Numbered from the stretch's first letter, positions 31,284-41,600 are shown. The stretch: DNA of 64,000 nt from Marinilabilia sp. (GCF_016278715.1 NZ_JADQBH010000049.1:1-64000), one strand, 5' to 3'. Notes: generated from the sequence alone by a model not told the origin. Numbers and translations are program-made.

Positions 31284-31553
31284 ATGGAGGAAGAATATGC
31301 CGGAAACATAACGGTTGATGAACTCGCCAATAAGCTCTATGCCAGTAGAAGAACTTTTGAGCGAAGATTTAAAAACTCATCAGGAAATGCCATTTCGAAG
31401 TACTTACAACGGGTTCGTGTGGAAGTAGCAAAACGACACTTCGAAGAAGGTGGGAGTCCGGTCAAAGAAGCCATGAACCATGTTGGGTATTCCGATGCAA
31501 AGTCTTTTAGTTCCGTTCTCAAAAAATATGTAGGACTAAGTCCAGTAGAATAG
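31284..31553 (+). pseudogene. AraC-family regulator, C-terminal HTH fragment (N-terminal domain missing)
   Basis: VDELANKLYASRRTFERRFKNSSGNAISKYLQRVRVEVAKRHFEEGG...VGYSDAKSFSSVLKKYVGLSPVE. Confidence 0.75.
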
Positions 31554-31646
31554 AAAGCCCGATACGCTCAATCATCTTCGCATTTGCCTATTGAACGGTC
31601 TTGCAAGTCATAATTAATTTGCATTAAACACAAATCAATAGCAGAT

Positions 31647-32087
31647 CTGAAAAATCAAAAAATCATTCCAAATCTTTGGTTTGACATGCAGGCAAAGGAA
31701 GCCGCGGAATTTGACACCACAATATTTCCGAATTCCAAAACTGGGAAATCTACTTACTATGGCAAGGAAGGTTATGAAATTCATGGTATGCCTGAAGGCT
31801 CCATTCTTTCCGTTGATTTTGAACTGGATTCTTTCAAATTCATTGCCTTAAAAGGTGGGCCGGTTTTTCAGTTTAATTCGTCCATAACTTTTTTCGGTGT
31901 TTGTGAAACGGTCAAAGAGATGGATGACCTTTGGAAAAAGCTTATAGAGAACGGACAGGAATTAATACCCCTCGATAATGAGATGGTGGAAAAAGCTGTC
32001 CAGTCGGGCGGTAAAATTTATTCCGAGCCTCAGGATCACGGCTGGATGTATCAAAAATCCTTTGCCGATCCGGATGGACACAAATGA
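31647..32087 (+). pseudogene. VOC/PhnB-like (3-demethylubiquinone methyltransferase-like) protein, probably truncated by W-to-TGA and lacking an ATG
   Basis: Reads (CTG)KNQKIIPNLWFDMQAKEAAEFDTTIFPNSK...QSGGKIYSEPQDHGWMYQKSFADPDGHK*EVVWMNSN; TGA sits where the family usually has W (DPxGHxWE). Confidence 0.65.
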
Positions 32088-32129
32088 GAAGTAGTATGGA
32101 TGAATTCGAATTAATTAAATCAGGGAAAT

Positions 32130-32495
32130 ATGGAAATAATTTGCAGAGAAGATTGTGGAAATGCTCCACTAAAAGAGTTGATACGTGACTATAACATAGC
32201 TTTCGCAAAAGGGGATGTTAATAGTATCGCCGACAAACTTACCGATGATATGGTATGGGAAATGGTGGGTGACAGCAATTTGACAGGAAAAGAGAATGTT
32301 ACGAAAGCTCTTGAAGAGATGAAAGATCACACCGCTTCGACCATCGTTATTGACAACATCATTACACATGGGAAAACAGCTTCCTGTAACGGAAAATCTG
32401 TAATGGCTCAAAATGGAAAAGAGTTTTCTTTTTGCGATGCGTACGAGTATGATAAAAGCGGTGAAAATGCCCGGATTAAAAAAATGGCATCATAA
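32130..32495 (+). CDS. Nuclear transport factor 2/SnoaL-like protein
   Basis: LIRDYNIAFAKGDVNSIADKLTDDMVWEMVGDSNLTGKENVTKALEEM, typical NTF2-like fold sequence. Confidence 0.75.
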   Translation: MEIICREDCGNAPLKELIRDYNIAFAKGDVNSIADKLTDDMVWEMVGDSNLTGKENVTKALEEMKDHTASTIVIDNIITHGKTASCNGKSVMAQNGKEFSFCDAYEYDKSGENARIKKMAS

Positions 32496-32621
32496 TTTAA
32501 TAAAAACGGGGTAATTAAAGAATAACTCAGTAGAATTTCTCCGTACATATTTGTTTTGAACTTTTAGGGGCTGTCTCCGCGCAACCCATAAAATATTTTT
32601 TTACCTTCTATATTCATAAAT

Positions 32622-32790
32622 ATGTTCAGGTATCAGGAAATACAAGCAACCACCGACCCATTTGATGCAGAAAATAATGAACTGGTTTTTAATCAAATTT
32701 GGCGAGGACAGTGGTATTTTGCCGGTAGTTGGACATCGGAAAAGATAAATACTGAATATTGCAGGTTAGTATCCGGCAGGCAAAAAACTC
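32622..32790 (+). repeat. Dispersed element copy (see 20166-20345); short ORF MFRYQEIQATTDPFDAENNELVFNQIWRGQWYFAGSWTSEK
   Basis: Sequence similarity to 20166-20345 read by eye. Confidence 0.65.
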
Positions 32791-32825
32791 AGAGTGGTTG
32801 AAATTGATGAATAGGTGGTGATAAC

Positions 32826-33078
32826 CGGCAATTATTTTCTTCAATTTTACTTCTTTGGAAAATAAAGCTAAAAAAGTTAATTTTACTATTAGAATTAAAC
32901 TAACCACTATGTTCCAAAAACCTTTTTCAAGCCCTGCTCGCCCATACAATTTCTTCAAAGAAAAATGCTTTTTAGAAATGTTCCCGTTTTCAAAACCTTT
33001 TCATTTAGAACTGAACTATTCACCTTTTAAAACAAAGGATTAATAACAGTCCCTAGGTGCATTTATAATATAGCTGGG
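32826..33078. repeat. Boundary repeat R1 (direct repeat of 37001-37273)
   Basis: tttggaaaataaagctaaaaaagttaattttactattag...aactaaccactatgttccaaaaacctttttcaagccctgct...aataacagtccctaggtgcatttataatatagctg. Confidence 0.8.
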
Positions 33079-33130
33079 ACATTAAAACGGACATAACCGA
33101 TAAACCGATAAACCGATAAAATTTACCATT

Positions 33131-33853
33131 ATGAAAAGTAGAATACTAACCATCATTTTTTTATTGACTGCTGTCAGTTCATTTTCTCAATTGAAAGATA
33201 ATCTTTTGCGAGTTCAAGGTAACGCAATTATCAGTGAGGTTCCAGAATTGATGTTAGTTGATATAACTATTAACTCAAAAGATACTGTTTATTCAAAATG
33301 TTCAGATTTACTAGTTACCTATTACAACCAACTCGAAAAGGCATTTGCCAGAAATGGAATTTCAAAAGAAAATTTAAAATCTAGTGGATTGAATATTACG
33401 GAGAGTTATTCATGGTCCCAAGAAACAAGAACTCGAGAACAAGATGGATATTCAGGAAACCTCACAGTGATTCTTGAACTTCCATATAATTCAAATTCTT
33501 TGAATACAGTAATGAAAACCTTAAAAAACACAGGATTTCCAACAGCATATTATTTATCTTTCAAACTAAGTAACCAGCAAAAAAACGAGTTACTAAAACA
33601 ATCAATTGAATTGGCAATTGATGATGCAAAAAAGAAAGCAAATTACATAGCCGGGTCACTGAATATCAGACTATCTAAAATTAAAGATATAAATTTTGGA
33701 TTTTCAAACTATCAAGATGATTTACTCACAAACGAACCACCAATATTTTACATAGTCGAAGAAGAAGAGGGAAGTCAGCAAGACTTAAATCTAAATCCAA
33801 ATAAAATAGAAATAAAAAAGACCATTGGAGTTATTTGGAATATTGAAGATTAA
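33131..33853 (+). CDS. SIMPL domain-containing protein (DUF541)
   Basis: Signal peptide; LLRVQGNAIISEVPELMLVDITINSKDTVYSKC...AIDDAKKKANYIAGSLNIRLSKIKDINFG. Confidence 0.8.
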   Translation: MKSRILTIIFLLTAVSSFSQLKDNLLRVQGNAIISEVPELMLVDITINSKDTVYSKCSDLLVTYYNQLEKAFARNGISKENLKSSGLNITESYSWSQETRTREQDGYSGNLTVILELPYNSNSLNTVMKTLKNTGFPTAYYLSFKLSNQQKNELLKQSIELAIDDAKKKANYIAGSLNIRLSKIKDINFGFSNYQDDLLTNEPPIFYIVEEEEGSQQDLNLNPNKIEIKKTIGVIWNIED

Positions 33854-33857
33854 CGAC

Positions 33858-34015
33858 GCCACAACAAACCATCTTAGCTCAAAGTTGTGGACTGGCGATA
33901 AAAAATTAAGTGTAGGATTAAAAAAGAAAAAATATTTCAGAACAATATCGACAAATGAATTGTATGATTTATTCATTGAGAAGGAATTACGAAAGAAAAG
34001 AACCTAATTTCATAC
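33858..34015 (+). pseudogene. 3' fragment of a PIN-domain toxin gene, near-identical to the end of 37680-38141
   Basis: NHLSSKLWTGDKKLSVGLKKKKYFRTISTNELYDLFIEKELRKKRT matches the C-terminus of the PIN ORF; homology continues into the downstream repeat. Confidence 0.9.
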
Positions 34016-34077
34016 GATAATACTATCAGATCCTTAGGACAAATAGAATAAAAAAACACACATGCCGAAGAATAAAA

Positions 34078-34227
34078 CGGTGAGCAACAAAGCTGTGATA
34101 CGCCAGCCATGCCATCCACTGCATATTGAGGGCTTCGTTTTACCTTCTCACATGCGTTCAAACTGATAAAATCAAAGCTGGTCTGAGTGCCCCAGGCAAG
34201 GTGAATGTAGCCAGGTCGTTTGGAACA
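34078..34227 (+). repeat. attC-like cassette repeat A
   Basis: ggtgagcaacaaagctgtgatacgCCAGCc...GCATATTGAG...CTCACATGC...aGCTGGtctgag...gtagccaggtcGTTTGGAACA. Confidence 0.7.
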
Positions 34228-34252
34228 ATTTAACAAAACGCATACACAGATA

Positions 34253-34951
34253 ATGAACAGACTTGACAGACTAACCAGCATTCTCATACAACTTCAATCA
34301 AAACGACTGATTACCGCTCGTGAAATAGCTGGACGATTTGAAGTTACAAACAGGACCATTTACAGAGATATTCAAACATTAAGACTTGCGGGTGTTCCAA
34401 TTGGTGAAGAAGAAGGAAAAGGTTATTTCTTAGTTGAAGGCTATCGGTTGCCTCCCGTAATGTTTACAACCGAAGAAGCAAGAGCTTTGATAACAACTTG
34501 TAAAATATTAAACTATCATACCGAAGATTCCCTTAAAAAAAATTACGAATCGGCACTTTTGAAAATAAAGGCAGTTTTATCACCCAATGACAAAGAAAAA
34601 TTAGAATTTCTGGATTCAAGAATCGGATTTCAAAAATCCTGGGCACCTACAAGTTTGTATTTAGACAGTATCCAGAATTCAATTACAGAAAGCGAAAAAC
34701 TGAAAATAAAATATCAGTCAAGAGGAGAAGAGCAAATTACAGAACGAACAATTCGACCTTACGCCGTTTACTTTAGCGGTGCTGTTTGGACAACTATTGG
34801 CTTTTGTGAGTTACGACGAGAAATAAGAGAGTTTCGGCTTGACAGAATAAAAGAACTCAAAATTCAACAAACTCATTTCAAACCCGACAAGACTTTCAGC
34901 ATTGAACACTATTTAGAAGAACGTTCAAAAAGATTATTTTTAAACCCCTGA
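34253..34951 (+). CDS. YafY-family transcriptional regulator (HTH_11 + WYL)
   Basis: RLDRLTSILIQLQSKRLITAREIAGRFEVTNRTIYRDIQTLRLAGVPI...RPYAVYFSGAVWTTIGFCELRREIREFRLDRI. Confidence 0.92.
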   Translation: MNRLDRLTSILIQLQSKRLITAREIAGRFEVTNRTIYRDIQTLRLAGVPIGEEEGKGYFLVEGYRLPPVMFTTEEARALITTCKILNYHTEDSLKKNYESALLKIKAVLSPNDKEKLEFLDSRIGFQKSWAPTSLYLDSIQNSITESEKLKIKYQSRGEEQITERTIRPYAVYFSGAVWTTIGFCELRREIREFRLDRIKELKIQQTHFKPDKTFSIEHYLEERSKRLFLNP

Positions 34952-35007
34952 CAAAAGGCTGTCCTATGTGCCTTTTATCTTTGTTTCAAATTCAAACAAA
35001 AAGGAAT

Positions 35008-35883
35008 ATGAAAGCAATTTTTTTTATCGTCATTGCTTCACTTTTAGGAAGTTTAAGCGAGGCACAAACACCAAAAGGCATGACAGCAAAACAAATCACA
35101 ATCAGAGACAAACAAGTTGAAATCAATTATTTTCAACAGGGACAAGGCGACACAACAGTTTTGTTTTTACACGGTTGGTGTATTGACGGAACTTATTGGA
35201 AGAATCAAGTAGAATATTTTTCTCAAAATTACAGTGTTTATGCAATTGACCTACCGGGATTTGGCAAATCAAAAGCCGAAAGAACCAATTGGACCATTGA
35301 AGAATATGCCAACGATGTAACAGCATTTATTGACACCATGAACCTTAAAAATGTTGTAATCATTGGACATTCTATGGCAGGTGAAATTATGCTACAAACC
35401 GCATTAACCAACAATCCAAGAATTGTCGGAGTTGTAGGTGTTGACAATTTCAAATTTATTGACGTTGAATTTACACCGGAACAGATGAAACAAATGACCG
35501 ATTTTTTTCCTATGCTTGAAAAGGATTTTAAAAATTCGGCACCGGCATATGCAGATATGATGCTTTTTCACCCAACAACATCCAGGGAAGTGAAAGACAG
35601 AGTAAAAACTGATTTTGCAAATAGCGATTCCGTTATTGGCTATGGAGCATTTATGAACCTAATGCAATACGCATCGACTGAAGCACAAAGATTAGAACAG
35701 CTTAATTACAAGTTGTATTTAATAAACAGTGACAGTTTTTCAATAAACGAAACCGGACTGAAAAACCATTGTAAAAATGGTTTTCAAGTGGAGACTATCT
35801 CTGCAACGGGACATTATCCAATGATAGAAAAACCCACAGAGTTTAATTTAATATTAGAAAATTTGTTGAAAGGAATGATTTAA
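35008..35883 (+). CDS. Alpha/beta hydrolase
   Basis: VLFLHGWCIDGTYWKNQ, VVIIGHSMAGEI nucleophile elbow, ATGHYPMIEKP His. Confidence 0.92.
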   Translation: MKAIFFIVIASLLGSLSEAQTPKGMTAKQITIRDKQVEINYFQQGQGDTTVLFLHGWCIDGTYWKNQVEYFSQNYSVYAIDLPGFGKSKAERTNWTIEEYANDVTAFIDTMNLKNVVIIGHSMAGEIMLQTALTNNPRIVGVVGVDNFKFIDVEFTPEQMKQMTDFFPMLEKDFKNSAPAYADMMLFHPTTSREVKDRVKTDFANSDSVIGYGAFMNLMQYASTEAQRLEQLNYKLYLINSDSFSINETGLKNHCKNGFQVETISATGHYPMIEKPTEFNLILENLLKGMI

Positions 35884-36020
35884 ACTACTGCTGGCAGTCG
35901 GTCGGAAAATATTGGGGGTTAGATGTTTGGCTATGCGTATCACTCGCTGATAATGGTCGTTCGGTTGATAGGTTCGTATCTCAGCAACCCCAAAATTTCA
36001 TTTTGTCAAACGTTGAACGC
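35876..36020 (+). repeat. attC-like cassette repeat I (different subtype)
   Basis: TGATTTAAAC...TTGGGGGTT...AACCCCAA...aaacGTTGAACGC; internal 8-bp stem 35912-35920/35986-35993. Confidence 0.7.
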
Positions 36021-36378
36021 AAGCCAGACAACCATCCTGCAAAAGCTAATTTGTATAAATTGCTTTTATGAGGATGATGAATTGATTGGTTATGGAGTTA
36101 AGTTCAAAAAGAATGGGGTATACGCGAATGTTCATTTGATTAAGCTCAATACAAGTACAGGCCAATTTAGTGCTGGATTTGCTAACGGAGGATTCCTGAC
36201 TAATAAAGTAGAAGTATATGCAGAGAATAAATGGATTGATAAAAAAATGTTGATTTTCGAAGCAAAAGATGAGCTAGAAATGCTTGAGGATAAATATATT
36301 TTGAAAGGGGAAGAAAAATTAATGTCAGCTAAAAATGAGGTAATTGAAGCAGCTGAATTCATAATACATTTAGAATAA
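36021..36378 (+). CDS. Hypothetical cassette protein (start uncertain)
   Basis: ORF 35923-36378 overlaps repeat I; the plausible coding part ends INCFYEDDELIGYGVKFKKNGVYANVHLIKL... . Confidence 0.45.
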
Positions 36379-36403
36379 ATTTATTTTTGAAAAGATAAAG
36401 CCA

Positions 36404-36547
36404 GCGTTTAACTATGCTATCATTCTCCAGCCGCGGCATTCACAGCGTATTGAGGACTTCGTTTTACTTCTCACATGTTTTTGGGCTGATAAATTCACGG
36501 CTGGACCTAAGGCCACGCCCAGAACCGTATTGCCGGGAAGTTGGGAC
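36404..36547 (+). repeat. attC-like cassette repeat B
   Basis: GCGTTTAAC...TCCAGCCG (36426-36433)...CGGCTGGA (36498-36505)...gaaGTTGGGAC. Confidence 0.7.
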
Positions 36548-36591
36548 AAACCCGGAAAATGACCGTACAATGAATTGTTGTACTTACCGGG

Positions 36592-36980
36592 ATGCTAATG
36601 CTTTTCCATATATTTGATGGTTATACAGAGGTGGTTCACGAGATATTTGGCCTTTTCTTTGTTATATCTTCAGTCTTCCACATCATACTCAATTGGAAAG
36701 CCTTAAAAATTCATTTACAGAAGGGTGTTTTCATTCCTGCAGCATTGGGCTTAACAGTTATATCTGTTTTATTAATATTCCAATCCGAAAGTCGATGCTA
36801 TTATTTTTGAAAGAATAATAAAAGCACCAATTAATGATGTATTCAATGTGTAACAGGTTGATTATTTCGTAGCAGTTAAAAGCAAAAGGAATATCAATTG
36901 ATGAAGCCGAAACAATAGAGAATATCTGGATTAACAATGATGCAGATCCTGAAGAAGTATTTGATTTGATGGCAGAATAA
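36592..36980 (+). pseudogene. DUF4405-like membrane protein, decayed by stops/frameshifts
   Basis: YTEVVHEIFGLFFVISSVFHIILNWKALKIHL...; after frame changes ERIIKAPINDVFNV*.../AKGISIDEAETIENIWINNDADPEEVFDLMAE*. Confidence 0.7.
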
Positions 36981-37000
36981 TTGGCATCGGTAAAATGAGA

Positions 37001-37273
37001 AAGAATTGCAGTCCTTTTTTGGAAAATAAGTCAAAAAAGTTAATTTTACCATTAGCACCAAACTAACCACTATGTCCCAAAAACCTTTCTCAAGCCCTGC
37101 TTACCAATTCCATTTCTTCAAAGTTAAATACTTTTTGGGAATGTCCCGTTTCAGAATACCATTTCATATTTCCAAAACTATTTCACAAAACTTCCTAATT
37201 GGAACTTAGTCGGGCAACTGCTGTCATTATGCAAGGTAAATAACAGTACATAGGCGCGTTTATTTTATAGCTG
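37001..37273. repeat. Boundary repeat R1' (direct repeat of 32826-33078)
   Basis: ttttggaaaataagtcaaaaaagttaattttaccattag...aactaaccactatgtcccaaaaacctttctcaagccctgct...aataacagtacataggcgcgtttattttatagctg. Confidence 0.8.
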
Positions 37274-37476
37274 CCCACCATTTAAAATACGATGTAGTTT
37301 GGAAATCCCCATAAAACAGAAAAAACGCTTTAAAATTTCATTGTAGCAAATGAATTGATAATGAAATGATTTCAGATGGATAGTTTATGGAAATGATTGA
37401 AAACATCTAACGGGCAACAAGAAAAACGACGCCAATCTCCAGTGAATTTTGTATATTTAAGGAAAATGAATCGCTT

Positions 37477-37680
37477 ATGATACTTGAAAGAACAAAAGAC
37501 GAAATATTGGTAAGATTACCAGCAAATATGGACATCACCGAGCTTCAAAACATGTTGGATTATCTTGATTACAAAGAAAAAACAGCAAATTCAAAAGCTA
37601 CTCAAAAGCAAGTTGATGAATTGGCTCAAACCGTGAATAAGAAAATGTGGACTAAATTCAAAGCTCAACGGAATAAGTAA
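37477..37680 (+). CDS. Putative antitoxin of PIN toxin-antitoxin pair
   Basis: 67-aa ORF immediately upstream, overlapping the PIN ORF by 1 nt (TAATG). Confidence 0.7.
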   Translation: MILERTKDEILVRLPANMDITELQNMLDYLDYKEKTANSKATQKQVDELAQTVNKKMWTKFKAQRNK

Positions 37681-38141
37681 TGAAAATAGTCGTTGACTCA
37701 AATATTGTTTTTAGTGCCATCCTAAATTCACAGGGGAAAATTGCACAATTAATCATAAACGGTTCAAAATATTTTTCCTTTTTCAGCGTAAGTCTGCTTA
37801 AAGAAGAAATTCTTAATCATAAAGATAAACTACTATCTATTTCGGGATTAACCGAAACTCAGTTTGAATCTTCCTTTTCTCATATTGCTTCAAGAATAAA
37901 ATTCGTTGATGAAATCTTGATTTCCGACCAAGATTTGGAAAAAGCCACGAGATTAACTAAAGATATCGATGAAAATGATATTTTGTTTGTCGCTCTGACA
38001 AACCATCTTGGCTCAAAATTGTGGACTGGCGATAAAAAATTAGGTGTAGGATTAAAAAAGAAAAAATATTTCAGAACAATATCGACTAATGAATTATATG
38101 ATTTATTCATTGAGAAGGAATTACGAAAGAAAAAAACCTAA
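37680..38141 (+). CDS. PIN-domain toxin (putative toxin-antitoxin system component, COG1569-like)
   Basis: MKIVVDSNIVFSAILNSQGKIAQLII...LTKDIDENDILFVALTNHLGSKLWTGDKKL. Confidence 0.88.
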   Translation: MKIVVDSNIVFSAILNSQGKIAQLIINGSKYFSFFSVSLLKEEILNHKDKLLSISGLTETQFESSFSHIASRIKFVDEILISDQDLEKATRLTKDIDENDILFVALTNHLGSKLWTGDKKLGVGLKKKKYFRTISTNELYDLFIEKELRKKKT

Positions 38142-38210
38142 TTTCATACTATAATACTATCAGATTATTAAGACTAATAGAATTAAAAAACACATACCGA
38201 GGAATAAAAC

Positions 38211-38355
38211 GGTGGGCAACAAAGCTATATACACCAGCCGGGGTATCCACAGTATATTGAACGTTTCGAATTACTTTTTCACAGGCGTTCATTCTATTAA
38301 TTTCACAGAGGGTCTGAATGCCACCTCCGGGGCATTTTGCCGAGCGTAGTAGGCT
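38211..38355 (+). repeat. attC-like cassette repeat C (3' end unclear)
   Basis: GGTGGGCAACaaagctatatacaccagccggggtatccacagtatattgaacg...ttcacaggcgttc. Confidence 0.6.
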
Positions 38356-38600
38356 GAGAGAAACCGCAGGACTCAAAAAGAGTGCGGAACGGATTCCCAA
38401 GCCGAATTCTCTTTTGGGAAAATATTTATGACACTATCTGATAATCGAAGAAACATTTTATCTACTACTACATCCCGTAAGCCATGGTCTCCATAATTAG
38501 TCAAATTAAAGGGTTTTTGCTATTTTTAGCTCACGAAACCAAAAACTTTTCGGAGTCCCTTTGAACGGCCTGAAAAAGCTTCCACCACTGAAAAACAGAC

Positions 38601-41600
38601 ATGGGATTATTATTGAAATACACGCTGATAACCATATTTTGGCTGACAGCTGTGGCCGCCAATGCCGAACTGACCAAGAACATGTTTGACATCAGACACC
38701 TTGGTTATTCGGAAGGGCTCAGCAGTCAACGGGTGTTTTCCATTGTCGAAGACCAGCACAGTGCCATTTGGGTGGCTACCAAAATTGGGATAGATCGGTA
38801 CAACGGTGAGGTAGTAAAAAGCTATACTTTGCCTGGGAACTTTTATCACGGCGATATGGCGGGGCGACGATTGCGTTTGTGGTACGACGAGCACAACGGA
38901 CTATGGGCCTATGACCATACCGGCAGAATTTTTCAATACTCCACTAAAGATGATGCCTTTGAATTGAAGTTTTCGCTTGGAGAAGCCATTGGTGGCGAAA
39001 TCATCCTCAATAAGGTGTTTATTGACAAAAAGGGTTGTTTATGGATGGGACTGAGCAAAGGGCTGTATAAAAAAGAAAAGGAGGGCAACATCGTTACCGT
39101 CCTGGACGATCGGTATGTGAATGACATTGTGGCTGATTCATCCTCTGTTTACGTAGGTACTTCCACCGGCGTGGTAAAGCTTACTTCCCAACAGGAAGCC
39201 AACTGGCTGGTAAAGGAAGAAGATGTCCAGAGCCTTTACTACCACAGCGCTGATCAGGAACTCTGGATCGGTACCTTCAACAACGGCCTTTGGGCGTTAA
39301 ATCTGGACAACTTGTCTTTGCTGTCGTTAAAAGGAAAAAGTTCCGGTTTTTTAAATCCAATACGGGCTATTACCGCCTACGATACCCAAACGATGTTGGT
39401 GGGAGTGGATGGCGGCGGCGTTTACACGGTTGACCTGCTATCGAAAGAACCCCATTTGCTGATGAGCACCGAGGACAGCACCGACATCTACCTTCGAGGC
39501 AACGGCATTTATGCTGTTACCACCGATCGCCAGGGTAACATCTGGATTGGCAGCTACTCCGGAGGGGTATCTGTGGCCATTCGCGCGGGTTATCCCACCC
39601 GAATACTGAAACACGAAAGAGGCAATCAACATTCAGTGGCCAACAACAACATTAACGGCATTGAAGAAGACAGTAATGGCGACCTGTGGTTTGCCACCGA
39701 CAACGGTATCAGCATATTAAATGAGAGTGCCAATACGTGGCACCATGTATTGCAAGGAACCGTAGTGGTTACCCTGTGCCGGGCCCACAGCGGAAACATT
39801 TGGGCCGGCACTTATGGCGACGGAGTTTACCTGCTGGATCAGAAAGGGCAGCGGCTCCAACATCTTACCCAACAACAGGAGGAGCTCACTACCAATTACA
39901 TTTTCTCCATCAGGCAGGACCCGGATGGGGATATATGGTTGGGCGGGCACAACGGCTGGTTGATGCTGCTCGACAAGGAGGGCCGGCACAAGCAAACCTA
40001 CGACATTAAATGGATTCACTCCATAGAAATCGTTTCTCCGAACCAAGTGGGTGTTGCTACTGTAAATGGGTTTTATCTGGTAAATAAGGTGACCAACACG
40101 GTGAAAAGATACGCCTCCTTCCCCGAATTTCAGAATCAAAATGCCAGTGCTTACATCATTTCCATGTTGTTCAACGAAGACCAGACCGTTTGGCTGGGTA
40201 CCGAAGGCGGAGGCTTAAATCTCTATAACCTGAGCACCGGCGAAACCAGGATTTTTACCACGCGGGAAGGCTTGCCCTCGGATGATGTCTACAGCCTGCA
40301 AAAAGATGCGCTGGGCCGTCTGTGGATGAGTACCGCCAAAGGATTGGCGCTGATGAAAAACAACGAAGTGTCAAACCTCAATTATTTGGGCGATGTAGAT
40401 AAGGAATACAACAAATCCGCTTTTGCAAGGCTTTCCGACGGACGCTTTGCTTACGGTAGCACCAATGGTGCGGTACTGGTGAAGCCCGAAGCCATTGCCC
40501 AGACCGACTATGAGGCCCGTCTGCGTTTAACCGGTCTGGCCATTGATTACCTCGACTCCGAAAAGGAAAAGATTTGGCGGCCGGTTCTGCACGATATGGT
40601 AACCCGGGGCGCTGTGGAGTTACCCTACCGGCACAACTCCTTTGCCATCCATTTCGAATCCATCAATTACCGTTTTCAGCGCGACATCAATTACCAGCAC
40701 ATCCTCGAAGGCTACGACAAAACCTGGAGCAATTCATCGCCCGATGGCACTCTTCGTTACACCAACGTGGCACCCGGCACTTACCTGTTAAAAGTCCGAA
40801 ATCTCCGTCGAAGTAACGGAGAGATAATTGAAGAAAAAAACCTGTTTCTGACCGTCGCTGAACCATGGTGGAACACCTGGTGGGCCCGGATCATCTACCT
40901 GGCAATGGCAGGCTCGGTACTCTATTTCATTTTTCGCTACAACAGCAATAAGCTTCAGAAGAAACACGACGAAGACAAAATCAAGTTCTTCATCAATACG
41001 GCCCACGACATTCGGACACCGGTTACCCTTATCATGGCACCCCTGGAGGATCTGGGCCGGGTTTCAGGGCTCAGCGACAAAGCCCAATACTACCTTGACA
41101 TGGCGCGTAACAATACGCAGAAGTTGAATACCCTCATCACCCAACTGCTCGAATTTGAGAAGGTGGATATCACCAGGCAAAAAATAAGCCTCTATCCGAT
41201 GCCTCTCAACAGCATCCTGGAGGAAGAGATTGTTGGTTTCCAGTCTTATTGCGATAACAAACAGCTTCACCTAAATCTTAACCTGCCCGATGAAGAGGTG
41301 GGTATCAAAGGCGACCGGCAACTTCTGGGTATGTTGCTCGACAACCTGCTTTCCAATGCCTGTAAATACACTCCGCCCCGGGGGGAAGTCAGTTTGGCTT
41401 TAGCCGCAACCAAACGAAAAGCCATCATCACGGTCCGTGACAGTGGTATGGGCATTCCCAAAAAAAGCCAAAAATACCTGTTCAAGAAAGTTTACCGGGC
41501 TGAAAACGCCCAGAAGTCACAGGAGAAGGGCACTGGGTTCGGACTGTTGCAGGTTCACCGAATCGTTAAAATACTGGGTGGGAAAATCAGTGTTCAGTCG

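Noticed and set aside
31284-32110. Alternative genetic code (TGA=Trp)
   Set aside because: TGA terminates other genes normally and the neighbouring genes are clearly decaying; nonsense mutation is simpler.
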